DNA of 57,134 bases, taken from the NCBI RefSeq assembly GCF_900162725.1, contig NZ_LT799418.1, positions 2,325,148 through 2,382,281 on the forward strand, in the 5' to 3' direction. The DNA comes from Parabacteroides sp. Marseille-P3160 (lineage in GTDB: Bacteria > Bacteroidota > Bacteroidia > Bacteroidales > Tannerellaceae). Position numbers and translations under genes: made by a program. The notes beneath the pieces are model-generated. The model worked only from the letters and a program-made list of their open reading frames with translations. It was not told the DNA's origin and did no database searches. Shown piece after piece: positions 49,077-57,134 of the stretch (position 1 is the stretch's first letter; each line of letters begins with the position of its first letter).

Positions 49077-50447
49077 TCAGTGTGGTACTTGCTTCCGGTA
49101 ATACCGGAAGCGGGCCATCACTTCCTTCACATAGCTGACTGTTTCGGAACCGCGCAGGTATCCGTGTTTGCAAACCGGATCGTTGTAATAGACCGGATCG
49201 TTTTTTAACCGCACATATTCGGAAACATCCTCCCACAGATAAGGATTCCGGCCATATTTCCGCGCCAGTTGCTGGGCGTCGTAGATATGCCCGATACCGG
49301 CATTGTAGGATGCAAGGGTGAATTTTATCTTTTCTTCGGGATGAGTTACATTTTTGAAGCCGTTACGGAAGCGGCGCAGGCATTCCACGCCGAGACGGAT
49401 ACTGGCATCTGCTTCGTTCAGATCGCCCGGGGAGGCGCCCAAAGCACGCGCCGTCCGCGGCATGATCCCCATGATCCCCTGCGCTCCGGCCCATGAAGTG
49501 GCCTGGGGGTTGAAATGCGATTCCTGATAGGCTATGGAGGCCAGCAACTGCCATTTCCATCCCAAGGAATGGGCGTGCTTTCTGAAGGAAGAATCATAGG
49601 CGGATATCTTTCCGTTTCGTATTTCCGGCGTAGAATATTCCAGTGCGCGTTTGCTCATTTCAAAATAGCGTTTGCTGGCTGTGTCGGACCGCTTGCGGTG
49701 GGTCTGGTCGGAGGCCCAGGCATTAATCGCTTTCGCCAGTTCGGGGCTGCTTTTCCGGACAATCCAGGAAGAGCGCTGGAAGAAGGAGATCTGTAAATCG
49801 ACGTTGATATTCCAGTAATAAGTCTTGTTCAAGCGGGCGATATCGTCGTCGCTGACCGTATAAGGGATTTCACCCTTGGATACCATCTCGATCAGGTCTT
49901 CCGTCGTAACCGTGTCTTTTTCAATGTCTTTTATGAGCAATCCTCCGCCTAATTCGACGTTCAGGTTGAGCAGCCGGTCATATTGCTTGGTATGGCCTTT
50001 GACATAAATTTCCTTGCCGATCAACTGGGTCACGTCCGTCAGGATCGTGTCCCCCCGGTCGGCCCGTTGGACGATGACTTGCGTAGATTGCCTTTCCAGC
50101 CCGCAGTAAAGCGCCTTTTCCTTCAGTTTATTTTCGATCTGGATCGGGTAGGCTACCACGTCCGCCTCTCCGTTTTGAAGCATTTCCACCAGGCGAATGC
50201 TGTTTTCCGCCACCTTGATATTCAGTTTCAGGCCTTGCGATTCGGCAAAGTCCCGGATCAGGTCATACTCGTATCCCATCGGTTCGGCCTTGTATTGGAA
50301 GTAGGAGGTGGAACTGTACAAAGTAACCGCCGTAATTTCTCCTTTCGACTTTATCTGCGGCAGGTCTACTTGTTCCTGCTGCTTCTGGGGAGTGCATCCC
50401 AGAAAAAGTAGAAGCGGAAAGAGTAGGGAGGTGGCGGCTTTCTTCAT
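49077..50447 (-). CDS. MltF-like lytic transglycosylase lipoprotein
   Basis: The 456-residue protein has a lipobox (LFLGC, Cys 18). The N-terminal half is a solute-binding-protein-like regulatory domain (about 35-265). The C-terminal SLT domain (about 290-440) has the catalytic glutamate in AYQESHFNPQATSWAGAQG, then IMPRTARALG and LASYNAGIGH. MltF-like enzymes cleave glycan strands in the periplasm, with the N-terminal domain sensing peptide fragments. It starts 3 bases after rlmD, in one leftward operon. Confidence 0.9.
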   Translation of the reverse strand: MKKAATSLLFPLLLFLGCTPQKQQEQVDLPQIKSKGEITAVTLYSSTSYFQYKAEPMGYEYDLIRDFAESQGLKLNIKVAENSIRLVEMLQNGEADVVAYPIQIENKLKEKALYCGLERQSTQVIVQRADRGDTILTDVTQLIGKEIYVKGHTKQYDRLLNLNVELGGGLLIKDIEKDTVTTEDLIEMVSKGEIPYTVSDDDIARLNKTYYWNINVDLQISFFQRSSWIVRKSSPELAKAINAWASDQTHRKRSDTASKRYFEMSKRALEYSTPEIRNGKISAYDSSFRKHAHSLGWKWQLLASIAYQESHFNPQATSWAGAQGIMGIMPRTARALGASPGDLNEADASIRLGVECLRRFRNGFKNVTHPEEKIKFTLASYNAGIGHIYDAQQLARKYGRNPYLWEDVSEYVRLKNDPVYYNDPVCKHGYLRGSETVSYVKEVMARFRYYRKQVPH

Positions 50448-50450
50448 CGC

Positions 50451-51869
50451 TTACGCTTTTTTTTCGAGTAAGACTACATTTTCCACATGTTGCGTATGGG
50501 GAAACATATCGACCGGCTGCACTTTCCTTACGGCGTATTTCCGGTCTAATAATTGCAGATCCCGCGCTTGCGTCGCCGGATTGCAACTTACGTACACGAT
50601 CCGCTCCGGTTCGGCAAAGAGGATGGTTCCGATCACATCGTCATGCATACCGGCGCGGGGAGGATCTGTGATGATTACGTCCGGCCGGCCGTGGTGGCGG
50701 ATAAATTCTTCGGTCAACAAGTCTTTCATGTCGCCGGCAAAGAATTCGGTATTTGCCAACCCGTTGAGCGAGGCATTGATTTTGGCGTCTTCAATGGCTT
50801 CCGGAACATATTCGATCCCGATGACCTTCTTGGCCCGGCGGGAAACGAAATTGGCGATAGTCCCCGTGCCGGTATACAAGTCGTAGACTGTTTCCCCGCC
50901 GCTTAACCCGGCAAATTCACGGGTTACCTGGTAAAGGCGGTAAGCCTGTTCGCTATTGGTTTGGTAAAACGATTTCGGTCCGACCTTGAATTTCAACCCT
51001 TCCATCTCCTCGATGATATGGTCTTTTCCTTTGAAAAGCCGTATTTCCTGATCTGTAATCGTGTCGTTGCATTTCTCATTGATGACATACATCAGGGATG
51101 TGATTTCCGGGAAACGTCCGGCCACGTGCGACAACAGGGCCTCACGGCGCGCTGTGTCTTCATGGAAAAAGACGACGATAATCATCAGTTCTCCGGTCGA
51201 GGAAGTGCGCACCACCAGCGTACGGATAAATCCCTCCTGGTTCCTGAGATCGAAAAACGGATAGCCTTCATGTGTGAGGCAATATTCTTTGACGCACAAC
51301 CGGATCTGATTGGAAAGATCGCTTTGCAGCCAGCATTTGTGAATATCAAGCACTTTGTCGAACATGCCCGGGATATGGAACCCGGCGCCGTTCATCTGTC
51401 GGCCGCCGCCATCCGTATCCTTCTCTTCTTCCGTCAGCCAGCGTTTGTTCGAAAAGGTAAATTCCAGTTTGTTCCGGTAAAAGGTTGTTTTTTCGGAACC
51501 GATAATCGGATATTGTTCCCCCAAAGGGACTTTTCCGATTCGCGTCAGGTTGTCGATTACCTGCTTTTGTTTGAACTTCAGCTGCTCTTCGTAGGGGAGA
51601 TGTTGCCATTTGCATCCTCCGCAGACGCCGAAATGTTCGCAGAACGGTTCGGCGCGAAGGGAGGAATAAGACCGGATGCGGACAGCCTTACCTTCGGCAT
51701 AATTCTTCTTTTTGCGGGTGATCTGAAGATCGACTACGTCGCCCGGAGCCACAAAGGGGATGAAAACGACCAATTCATCTATTTTTGCGATCGCCTTCCC
51801 CTCGGCGCCTACATCCGTAATAGTTACTCCTTCCAACAGAGGTAACGGTTTTCTTTTTCTTGCCAACAC
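50451..51869 (-). CDS. rlmD: RlmD, 23S rRNA (uracil-C5) methyltransferase
   Basis: The 472-residue enzyme uses a GTG start. An N-terminal TRAM domain (about 8-65) precedes the iron-sulfur cysteines CEHFGVCGGCKWQHL, a SAM-binding motif VYDLYTGTGTIANF, DPPRAGMHDDV and the catalytic cysteine in VYVSCNPATQARD. It should methylate uracil of 23S rRNA (position 1939 in E. coli numbering). The end PHTQHVENVVLLE is typical. A -7 box lies 22 bases upstream. Confidence 0.93.
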   Translation of the reverse strand: MLARKRKPLPLLEGVTITDVGAEGKAIAKIDELVVFIPFVAPGDVVDLQITRKKKNYAEGKAVRIRSYSSLRAEPFCEHFGVCGGCKWQHLPYEEQLKFKQKQVIDNLTRIGKVPLGEQYPIIGSEKTTFYRNKLEFTFSNKRWLTEEEKDTDGGGRQMNGAGFHIPGMFDKVLDIHKCWLQSDLSNQIRLCVKEYCLTHEGYPFFDLRNQEGFIRTLVVRTSSTGELMIIVVFFHEDTARREALLSHVAGRFPEITSLMYVINEKCNDTITDQEIRLFKGKDHIIEEMEGLKFKVGPKSFYQTNSEQAYRLYQVTREFAGLSGGETVYDLYTGTGTIANFVSRRAKKVIGIEYVPEAIEDAKINASLNGLANTEFFAGDMKDLLTEEFIRHHGRPDVIITDPPRAGMHDDVIGTILFAEPERIVYVSCNPATQARDLQLLDRKYAVRKVQPVDMFPHTQHVENVVLLEKKA

Positions 51870-51891
51870 GATTCAGTTTTCAATTTGCCTG

Positions 51892-51899
51892 CAAAAATA
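51892..51899 (-). promoter_or_regulatory. -7 box for rlmD
   Basis: TATTTTTG on the minus strand, 22 bases before the GTG start, matches TAnnTTTG. Confidence 0.55.
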
Positions 51900-52162
51900 C
51901 ACATTATATCCCGTTCGAGGAACTATGAACGAGGAATGATGAGCGAGGAACGGAATATATGGTTTATACTTCATGGCACCTTGTTCCAAAAGATAGTAAG
52001 ATTTGCTAATATCTGCTAAATTATTTGCTTATCATCCAAAGTTTTATTCATTTTATCAAAAATGAAAAGGAGGTGTGGTAAAAGAGAATTACAAATGACT
52101 TCACAATGTCGTATAGATAAAGGAAATAAGAGTGTTTAATCAATAAAAAAAGAAAAATCAAC

Positions 52163-52819
52163 ATGAAAATCGCATTGATTGGAGCTACCGGATTTGTAGG
52201 TTCACACATTTTAAAAGAATTACTAAGCAGAAAAAAATACCAGGTGACGGCTATTGCCCGGAATATTGATAAGATCGACGTAAAATCGCCTAATCTTACA
52301 TCCGTCAGCGTCGATGTGTTAAATACGGAGGAATTGGCCCGGGCCTTGAAAGATTGCAAGGCGGTTATCAGCGCTTATAACCCCGGATGGGGGAATCCGA
52401 ATATTTATGAGGACTTCCTGAAAGGATACGAGTCCATACAGCAAGCTGTTAAGGGGGCCAATATCAAACGTTTTATTGTGATTGGCGGAGCCGGCAGCCT
52501 CTATGTAGAAGGAGGAAAGCAGCTTGTCGATTCGGATGATTTCCCAAAAGAAATAAAACCGGGCGCTACGGCTGCGAGGGATTATTTTGAAGCATTGAAA
52601 AGGGAGACTTACCTTGACTGGACCTTCTTCTCTCCCGCCATACAAATGAACCCGGAGGTTACGACCGGACGGACCGGCAAGTACCGCCTCGGAAAGGACA
52701 CGCCGGTGATCGGAAAAGACGGGACTTCCACTTTATCCGTTGAAGACCTGGCCGTCGTAATCGTGGACGAACTGGAAAACAAGAAGTTTTCGAGGAAACA
52801 ATTTACGGCAGGTTATTGA
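52163..52819 (+). CDS. NAD(P)-binding oxidoreductase-like protein (atypical SDR, NmrA-like)
   Basis: The 218-residue protein has a Rossmann dinucleotide motif IALIGATGFVGSHIL at the N terminus, a second-strand ITAIARNID and conserved IVIGGAGSLYVEGGK and TFFSPAIQMNP positions. It lacks the full YxxxK catalytic pair of classical SDRs, fitting the NAD(P)H-binding/NmrA-like group whose members are often redox or stress sensors. It has a simple terminator 18 bases after its stop codon. Confidence 0.85.
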   Translation: MKIALIGATGFVGSHILKELLSRKKYQVTAIARNIDKIDVKSPNLTSVSVDVLNTEELARALKDCKAVISAYNPGWGNPNIYEDFLKGYESIQQAVKGANIKRFIVIGGAGSLYVEGGKQLVDSDDFPKEIKPGATAARDYFEALKRETYLDWTFFSPAIQMNPEVTTGRTGKYRLGKDTPVIGKDGTSTLSVEDLAVVIVDELENKKFSRKQFTAGY

Positions 52820-52837
52820 CTGGGTTAAAAAATCATA

Positions 52838-52857
52838 AAAAAGTGGAGCCGCTTTTT
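52838..52857 (+). terminator. Weak terminator after the oxidoreductase gene
   Basis: Stem AAAAAGTG/CGCTTTTT (one G-T pair), 4-base loop, T-rich arm. It lies 18 bases after the stop codon. Confidence 0.6.
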
Positions 52858-52897
52858 ATTGTAAAGCAAAGAATCGTTGTTTGTCCGTTTTTTGTCT

Positions 52898-52905
52898 TAC
52901 ATTTG
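52898..52905 (+). promoter_or_regulatory. -7 box for the RRM gene
   Basis: TACATTTG matches TAnnTTTG. It lies 118 bases before the ATG, leaving a long untranslated leader that may be regulatory, as is common for cold- or RNA-responsive genes. Confidence 0.55.
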
Positions 52906-53023
52906 CCTCAACATTTGAGATTTTATTACAGACACATTCTTGTCCTTTAATTTGAAAAATTAAGTAAAGTCTGCACGTATGCAGTAATCCCTCATCTGAT
53001 TATTAATCAATTATTTTTTTATA

Positions 53024-53347
53024 ATGAACATTTACATTTCAAATTTGAGCGAGGGCGTAAATGACGCTGACTTAAAAGATGCGTTTGCAGAGTACGGAGA
53101 GGTTTCTTCCTCTAAAGTAATTTTGGACAGAGAATCTGGAAAATCCAGAGGATTCGGTTTTGTAGAAATGCCGAATGATGCCGAAGCAAATAAAGCAATT
53201 AGCGAGTTGAACGGAGCTGAATATGACGGCAAAGTAATCACCGTGAACATTGCAAAACCGAGAGAGAACAGAGATAACCGCAGTTTCGGTGGAAACCGTG
53301 GCGGCGGTAACGATCGTCGCGGCGGCTATAGCTCAAGGAGGTATTGA
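53024..53347 (+). CDS. RRM-domain RNA-binding protein with Gly/Arg tail
   Basis: The 107-residue protein has a single RRM domain (residues 1-77): RNP2 IYISNL and RNP1 KSRGFGFVEM, followed by a Gly/Arg/Asn-rich tail (RSFGGNRGGGNDRRGG). Such small RNA-binding proteins are abundant in Bacteroidetes and act on mRNAs, partly replacing Hfq-like functions. It has its own promoter, a long leader and a strong terminator. Confidence 0.93.
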   Translation: MNIYISNLSEGVNDADLKDAFAEYGEVSSSKVILDRESGKSRGFGFVEMPNDAEANKAISELNGAEYDGKVITVNIAKPRENRDNRSFGGNRGGGNDRRGGYSSRRY

Positions 53348-53370
53348 TTCTTATCCTTCATTGAAGAAGC

Positions 53371-53403
53371 AAAAAAGAGGACATGGATAATGTCCTCTTT
53401 TTT
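53371..53403 (+). terminator. Terminator of the RRM gene
   Basis: A 14-bp perfect stem (AAAAAAGAGGACAT with ATGTCCTCTTTTTT) and a 5-base loop, 23 bases after the stop codon. It is one of the strongest hairpins in the window. Confidence 0.92.
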
Positions 53404-53463
53404 ATTGTGGTGTACCGTGCATAATATCCGGGAAAGAATCCGTTCTTCCGCCGAAGGCTTCTC

Positions 53464-53715
53464 TTACATTTTCAAGGTAGGTTCGGGTTGCCTATCCTGG
53501 TTCCTGAACCGGATGAGCTGCAGCAGATCCTTCAGCTTTTGCCAGCAAAAACCTTGGTTTGCCACTCTGAGTAGGGCCGCCTGCTCCTTATCCGGCACTT
53601 CCAGCTCCTCAAATAAATTCAATATCTCTTCTCCCGTCTTTTTCAGGCAAGAACGATATTCATCCTCCTTCCGGGGACTTTGTATATTATAACAATAACA
53701 ATTCGTACAATCCAT
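53464..53715 (-). CDS. Small hypothetical protein with Cys-rich start
   Basis: An 83-residue open frame, MDCTNCYCYN at the start (three cysteines in CxxCxC form), then a helical body (EEILNLFEELEVPDKEQAAL, GFCWQKLKDLLQLIRF). The reading frame is plausible and codon use is even, but no family is recognised and it is short. It may be real. Confidence 0.45.
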   Translation of the reverse strand: MDCTNCYCYNIQSPRKEDEYRSCLKKTGEEILNLFEELEVPDKEQAALLRVANQGFCWQKLKDLLQLIRFRNQDRQPEPTLKM

Positions 53716-53839
53716 CTCTTTGTGTCCGTATTAGTTTCTATTTTACAAATATGTAAGATTTCTCCGACCGGAACAAATAACTTCGGATAAATAATATTTA
53801 TGCAGGGTAAGAAGAAATCTTTCCTCCGGTTAGTTTTAT

Positions 53840-53847
53840 TATCTTTG
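53840..53847 (+). promoter_or_regulatory. -7 box that fixes the second ABC-F start
   Basis: TATCTTTG matches TAnnTTTG. Because transcription would begin near 53854, the open frame from 53800 cannot be used and ATG 53878 is the start. Confidence 0.65.
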
Positions 53848-53877
53848 TCTGCACTAAGGATAAAGAATGAAAAGAAG

Positions 53878-55755
53878 ATGATAAGTTTTTTGCAGGTTGA
53901 TAAGTTGACAAAGAGTTTTGGCGACTTACTGTTATTTGAGGAGATTACTTTCGGGATTGCGCAGGGTGAGAAGATCGGGTTGATTGCAAAGAACGGAGCC
54001 GGAAAGACTACATTGCTCAATATTATCGGCGGAAAGGAGGATTATGACAGCGGTTCGGTCGTTTTCCGGAATGACCTGCGTGTCGGCTACCTGGAGCAGA
54101 CTCCTTACTATCCCGGCTCTTTAACCGTCCTGCAGGCCTGTTTTTATTCCCCGAACGAAACCATCCTCCTGATTGCGGACTATGAAGCTGCCATGGCTTC
54201 GGGCGATACCTCCGGCCTGGAGGAGATCCTTATGCGGATGGACAATGGGAAGGCTTGGGATTACGAGCGGAAAGCCAAACAGATCCTTTCCCAATTAAAG
54301 ATAACAAACTATGACCAACGGATCGACCAGCTCTCCGGAGGGCAGTTGAAGCGGGTCGCCCTGGCTAATGTCCTCATTACGGAACCGGAGCTGATCATCC
54401 TCGACGAACCGACTAACCACCTCGACCTGGATATGATCGAATGGCTGGAAGAATACTTAAGCCGTTCCACCATCAGCCTCCTGATGGTGACGCACGACCG
54501 TTACTTCCTCGATCGCGTCTGCAATAAAATACTGGAAATAGACAATCAGCGGATTTACCGCTATGACGGCAATTACGCATATTACCTGGAGAAACGGCAG
54601 GAGCGGGTAGAGGCAAGCAATGCGGAGACCGACCGGGCCAAAAACCTCTTGCGTACCGAACTGGACTGGATGCGCCGCCAGCCGCAGGCGCGGGGCACGA
54701 AGGCCAAATACCGGATCGATGCCTTCTACGACCTTCAGAAAAAAGCCCGGCAGGCGCAGGACGCCGGTAATGTAAACCTGAATGTCAAAGCTTCCTATAT
54801 CGGTTCGAAAATATTCGAAGCGATGCATGTCAGTAAGAGTTACGGCGATTTAAGGCTCGTTTCGGATTTCAATTATGTGTTCTCCCGTTATGAGAAGCTC
54901 GGTATTGTCGGAAACAACGGAACCGGAAAATCCACCTTTATTAAGATGCTGATGGGAGAGGTGGCGCCCGACCGGGGGCATTTCGATATCGGCGAAACGG
55001 TCAACTTCGGATATTATAGCCAGGAAGGCCTGCAATTCGACGAACAAATGAAGGTCATCGACGTCGTGCAGGACATTGCCGAATACATCACCCTCGGGGA
55101 CGGGAAGACGCTCGGCGTTTCCCAATTCCTGAACTATTTCCTCTTCCCTCCCGAAAAGCAGCACAGCTATGTCTACAAACTGAGCGGGGGCGAGAAGCGC
55201 AGACTCTATCTATGCACGGTGCTGATGCGGAATCCCAACTTCCTGGTGCTCGACGAACCGACCAATGATCTCGATATTGTGACCTTGAATGTGCTGGAGG
55301 AATACCTGCAGAGTTTTAAGGGCTGTGTGATCGTCGTGTCGCACGACCGTTATTTTATGGACAAGGTTGTCGATCATATCCTTGTATTCGAAGGGAATGC
55401 GGTCATTAAGGATTTTCCCGGGAATTATACGGATTACCGCGAATTCAAAGGGGAACAGGAACGCCTGAAGAAAGAAGAAGAAGCCGCGACGGTTACCAAG
55501 GCGACTCCGGCCAAACCGAACAACCGTCCGGTGAATGAAGTGAAGAAGCTGACTTTCAACGAACGCCGCGAACTGGATGCCCTGGATGCCTCCATCCCTC
55601 TTTTGGAGGAGGAAAAGGCGCATATCGAAGAAAAGATGAGCAGCGGCGCACTTTCACCCGGCGATTTGTTGGAAAAGTCGAAACGGATAGCCGAACTGAT
55701 CGACCTGATTGACGCCCAGACAATGCGTTGGCTGGAGCTCAGCGAGCGGGCCTGA
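53878..55755 (+). CDS. ABC-F family ATPase, Uup-like
   Basis: The predicted protein has 625 residues from ATG 53878 (MISFLQVDKLTKSF). Domain 1: Walker A AKNGAGKTT, signature LSGGQ, Walker B ILDEPTNHLD. Domain 2: Walker A GNNGTGKST, signature LSGGE, Walker B VLDEPTNDLD. A linker with a charged helix (about 240-285) and a C-terminal coiled coil (FNERRELDALDASIPLLEEE) are typical of Uup, which acts on ribosomes or branched DNA intermediates. It lies 3 bases before the end of the converging M48 gene. Confidence 0.9.
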   Translation: MISFLQVDKLTKSFGDLLLFEEITFGIAQGEKIGLIAKNGAGKTTLLNIIGGKEDYDSGSVVFRNDLRVGYLEQTPYYPGSLTVLQACFYSPNETILLIADYEAAMASGDTSGLEEILMRMDNGKAWDYERKAKQILSQLKITNYDQRIDQLSGGQLKRVALANVLITEPELIILDEPTNHLDLDMIEWLEEYLSRSTISLLMVTHDRYFLDRVCNKILEIDNQRIYRYDGNYAYYLEKRQERVEASNAETDRAKNLLRTELDWMRRQPQARGTKAKYRIDAFYDLQKKARQAQDAGNVNLNVKASYIGSKIFEAMHVSKSYGDLRLVSDFNYVFSRYEKLGIVGNNGTGKSTFIKMLMGEVAPDRGHFDIGETVNFGYYSQEGLQFDEQMKVIDVVQDIAEYITLGDGKTLGVSQFLNYFLFPPEKQHSYVYKLSGGEKRRLYLCTVLMRNPNFLVLDEPTNDLDIVTLNVLEEYLQSFKGCVIVVSHDRYFMDKVVDHILVFEGNAVIKDFPGNYTDYREFKGEQERLKKEEEAATVTKATPAKPNNRPVNEVKKLTFNERRELDALDASIPLLEEEKAHIEEKMSSGALSPGDLLEKSKRIAELIDLIDAQTMRWLELSERA

Positions 55756-55758
55756 CGG

Positions 55759-56730
55759 TCAGAAGGCTTCCAATACCCGGATCCGCTCTTCGATCGGCGG
55801 GGGGGTGGCAAATAGTTTGCCGAAAAAGGATGGCTTTTTATCCAATGCATTTTCGATGAACAGCTGGGCGACGTCCTCGCGGGTTACCGCCTCGATGCGA
55901 GGATCCCCGGAGATTTTCCGTAGCGCCGAAGCCAGCGCCTCCGGGCGTTTGGTCATCTCCACCGCTCCGGCGTCGGCCATGTATTCCCGGTTCCGGGAGA
56001 TGGCGAACCGCATGACCATGCTGATCAGATAGCCGATTGCTGCCAATACGAGGATCAGCAGGATAATAATGATGTTATTGTTGTTTTTGTTCCGGTTGTT
56101 CCCGCCTCCGGACAAGGCTCCGTAGCGTACGGAACGCATCGCCATTTCAGTCAGGAAGGCGAAGATGCCGACAAAGATGATCGAAACGATCAGCAGCCGT
56201 ACATCCCGGTTCCGGATATGGGTAAGTTCGTGGGCGATTACTCCTTCCAATTCCTCGTCATTCAGTTTGTTGATGATTCCGCGCGAGAGTGTGACCGTAT
56301 AGGTTTTTTCGTTGATTCCGCTGGCGAAGGCGTTCAGCGAGTCATCCTCGATCACGTTTATTTTCGGCATCGTCATCCCCTGCGACATGCAGAGGTTTTC
56401 CACTAGGTTATACACCCGCATATTCTCTTTCCGGCTCAGCGAATGGGCGGAAGTCGCCTTATTGATCATCGAGGTATGGGAGAAATAGGCAATGACGAAC
56501 CATAGTCCGCAAGCCAGGACGACAAAGGGCAGGGCATTCAGGAACAGATAGTTGACCCCGTCGATGTTCACGCCCTGATCCGGCCGTTCCGAATTGGAGG
56601 CGACCAGCAGTTCCAGCAGGAAAAAGAAAAGCCAGCTCAGCGCAACCAATAAAACCGGGAAAAGAATGAGTAACAGGGCGGAACGCTGATTGTTCCGCCG
56701 TATTTGGGTCTGAATGCCGAGATATTTCAT
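55759..56730 (-). CDS. M48-family membrane metalloprotease (HtpX-like)
   Basis: The 323-residue protein has two N-terminal transmembrane helices (about 18-42 and 55-75), the zinc motif VIAHELTHIRNRDVRLL (HExxH), two further helices (about 183-203 and 222-245) and the downstream SRNREYMADAGAVEM with the third zinc ligand. HtpX-like proteases clear misfolded membrane proteins. A LemA-family gene lies upstream in the same direction, a pairing common in bacteria. Confidence 0.92.
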   Translation of the reverse strand: MKYLGIQTQIRRNNQRSALLLILFPVLLVALSWLFFFLLELLVASNSERPDQGVNIDGVNYLFLNALPFVVLACGLWFVIAYFSHTSMINKATSAHSLSRKENMRVYNLVENLCMSQGMTMPKINVIEDDSLNAFASGINEKTYTVTLSRGIINKLNDEELEGVIAHELTHIRNRDVRLLIVSIIFVGIFAFLTEMAMRSVRYGALSGGGNNRNKNNNNIIIILLILVLAAIGYLISMVMRFAISRNREYMADAGAVEMTKRPEALASALRKISGDPRIEAVTREDVAQLFIENALDKKPSFFGKLFATPPPIEERIRVLEAF

Positions 56731-56745
56731 GAACGGTTATGACTG

Positions 56746-57134
56746 TTAGAATTTTACCTCCGGAGCCTTGTCCAGGACGGCGCGTTGGTTTTCGCCGACG
56801 TCGAACATCGGTTCCCGTTTGAATCCGAACATTCCGGCGATTAGGTTGGCGGGGAAGACTTCCACCGCATTATTATATTCCTTGGTAGCCGAATTGAAGA
56901 AACGGCGGACGGCAGCCAGCTTGTTTTCCACGTCGGAGATCTCTTCCTGCAAATGCATGAAGTTCTGGTTCGCCTTCAGCTCCGGATAGGCTTCCAGCGT
57001 GACGCGAAGTCCGGCAAGCGCGGAAGACAGCTTATTTTCAGCCACAATTTTTTCGTCGATACTGTTGGCGGAAACAGCCGCCGTACGCGCTTTGGCAAGA
57101 TCGATCAGCGTTTGGTTCTCATGTTTCATATATC
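56746..57134 (-). CDS. lemA: LemA-family protein, C-terminal part (cut by window end)
   Basis: This open frame runs off the right end of the window; 129 residues are visible, ending FDVGENQRAVLDKAPEVKF. The helical core has FMHLQEEISDVENKLAAVRRFFNSATKEYN and VEVFPANLIAGMFGF, the LemA signature. An in-frame ATG at 57129 is not the true start, because LemA proteins carry an N-terminal membrane helix that would lie beyond the window. It is encoded 15 bases upstream of the M48 protease gene and is probably its operon partner. Confidence 0.88.
   Translation of the reverse strand, partial: YMKHENQTLIDLAKARTAAVSANSIDEKIVAENKLSSALAGLRVTLEAYPELKANQNFMHLQEEISDVENKLAAVRRFFNSATKEYNNAVEVFPANLIAGMFGFKREPMFDVGENQRAVLDKAPEVKF

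Noticed and set aside
50961-51845. 294-residue open frame opposite rlmD
   Set aside because: Antisense to a well-supported methyltransferase; no motif and no promoter.
51870-52162. Gap between rlmD and the oxidoreductase as a site of small genes
   Set aside because: Besides the rlmD promoter and short GAGGAA-type repeats near 51917-51955, I see no convincing gene or RNA.

Overview
The window fits a member of the Bacteroidales, most likely Parabacteroides or a close relative. That placement is inferred from Bacteroidetes-type -7 promoter boxes (TAnnTTTG), the near absence of Shine-Dalgarno sequences, CTnDOT-family conjugation genes, and housekeeping genes such as a DUF3943 protein and a MltF-like lytic transglycosylase. 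Two regions are clear. Positions 1 to about 38,370 are most of an integrative conjugative element (ICE); its left end lies outside the window. From about 38,370 to 57,134 is ordinary chromosome, starting with a tRNA-Asp gene next to the ICE integrase.

ICE layout. The leftward mobilisation block (mobA, mobB relaxase, truncated mobC coupling protein) is split by about 4.2 kb of cargo: an HU-like protein, a SMEK-domain protein and a four-helix membrane protein, with a decayed copy of the mobB 3' end beside them. The region between mobA and traA (6449-7082) holds an oriT-like hairpin cluster, a 21-bp tandem repeat and a multi-hairpin leader. The rightward transfer operon runs from traA (ParA) through two DUF3408 proteins, traD, E, F, G, a DUF3876 protein, I, J, K, L, M, N, O and Q, then an M23 peptidase and a bacterial PH-domain protein. 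Next comes an IS110 element whose upstream non-coding end folds into two similar guide-like loops, then a metal-linked cargo operon (DUF6660 protein, TonB-dependent receptor, CDF transporter). A leftward accessory operon (34,681 to 26,148) includes pcfK and pcfJ. pcfJ is split by a RIT element, three overlapping tyrosine recombinase genes between 43-bp inverted repeats. The integrase-proximal block encodes a lipoprotein, a RhuM-like protein, an ORF6N protein and the ICE integrase.

How it may work together. MobA, MobB and MobC would process and present the DNA, and TraE to TraQ would form the type IV secretion channel. TraA (ParA) with one soluble and one membrane-anchored DUF3408 protein looks like a partition-style module. 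A 21-bp-spaced motif (ACTGCCAAAT type) occurs upstream of traA, inside traD, between mobC and the HU gene, and beside the integrase, so one DNA-binding system may act at several control points of the element. This link is inferred.

Chromosome. Genes include an aminotransferase, a YqgE protein, a leftward recR - glycosyltransferase - acetyltransferase operon, two ABC-F proteins, a DUF3943 protein, a TRIC-like channel, ansA, an MBL-fold hydrolase, a leftward rlmD - lytic transglycosylase operon, an NAD(P)-binding protein, an RRM RNA-binding protein, an M48 peptidase and a LemA protein cut by the window end. These look ordinary.
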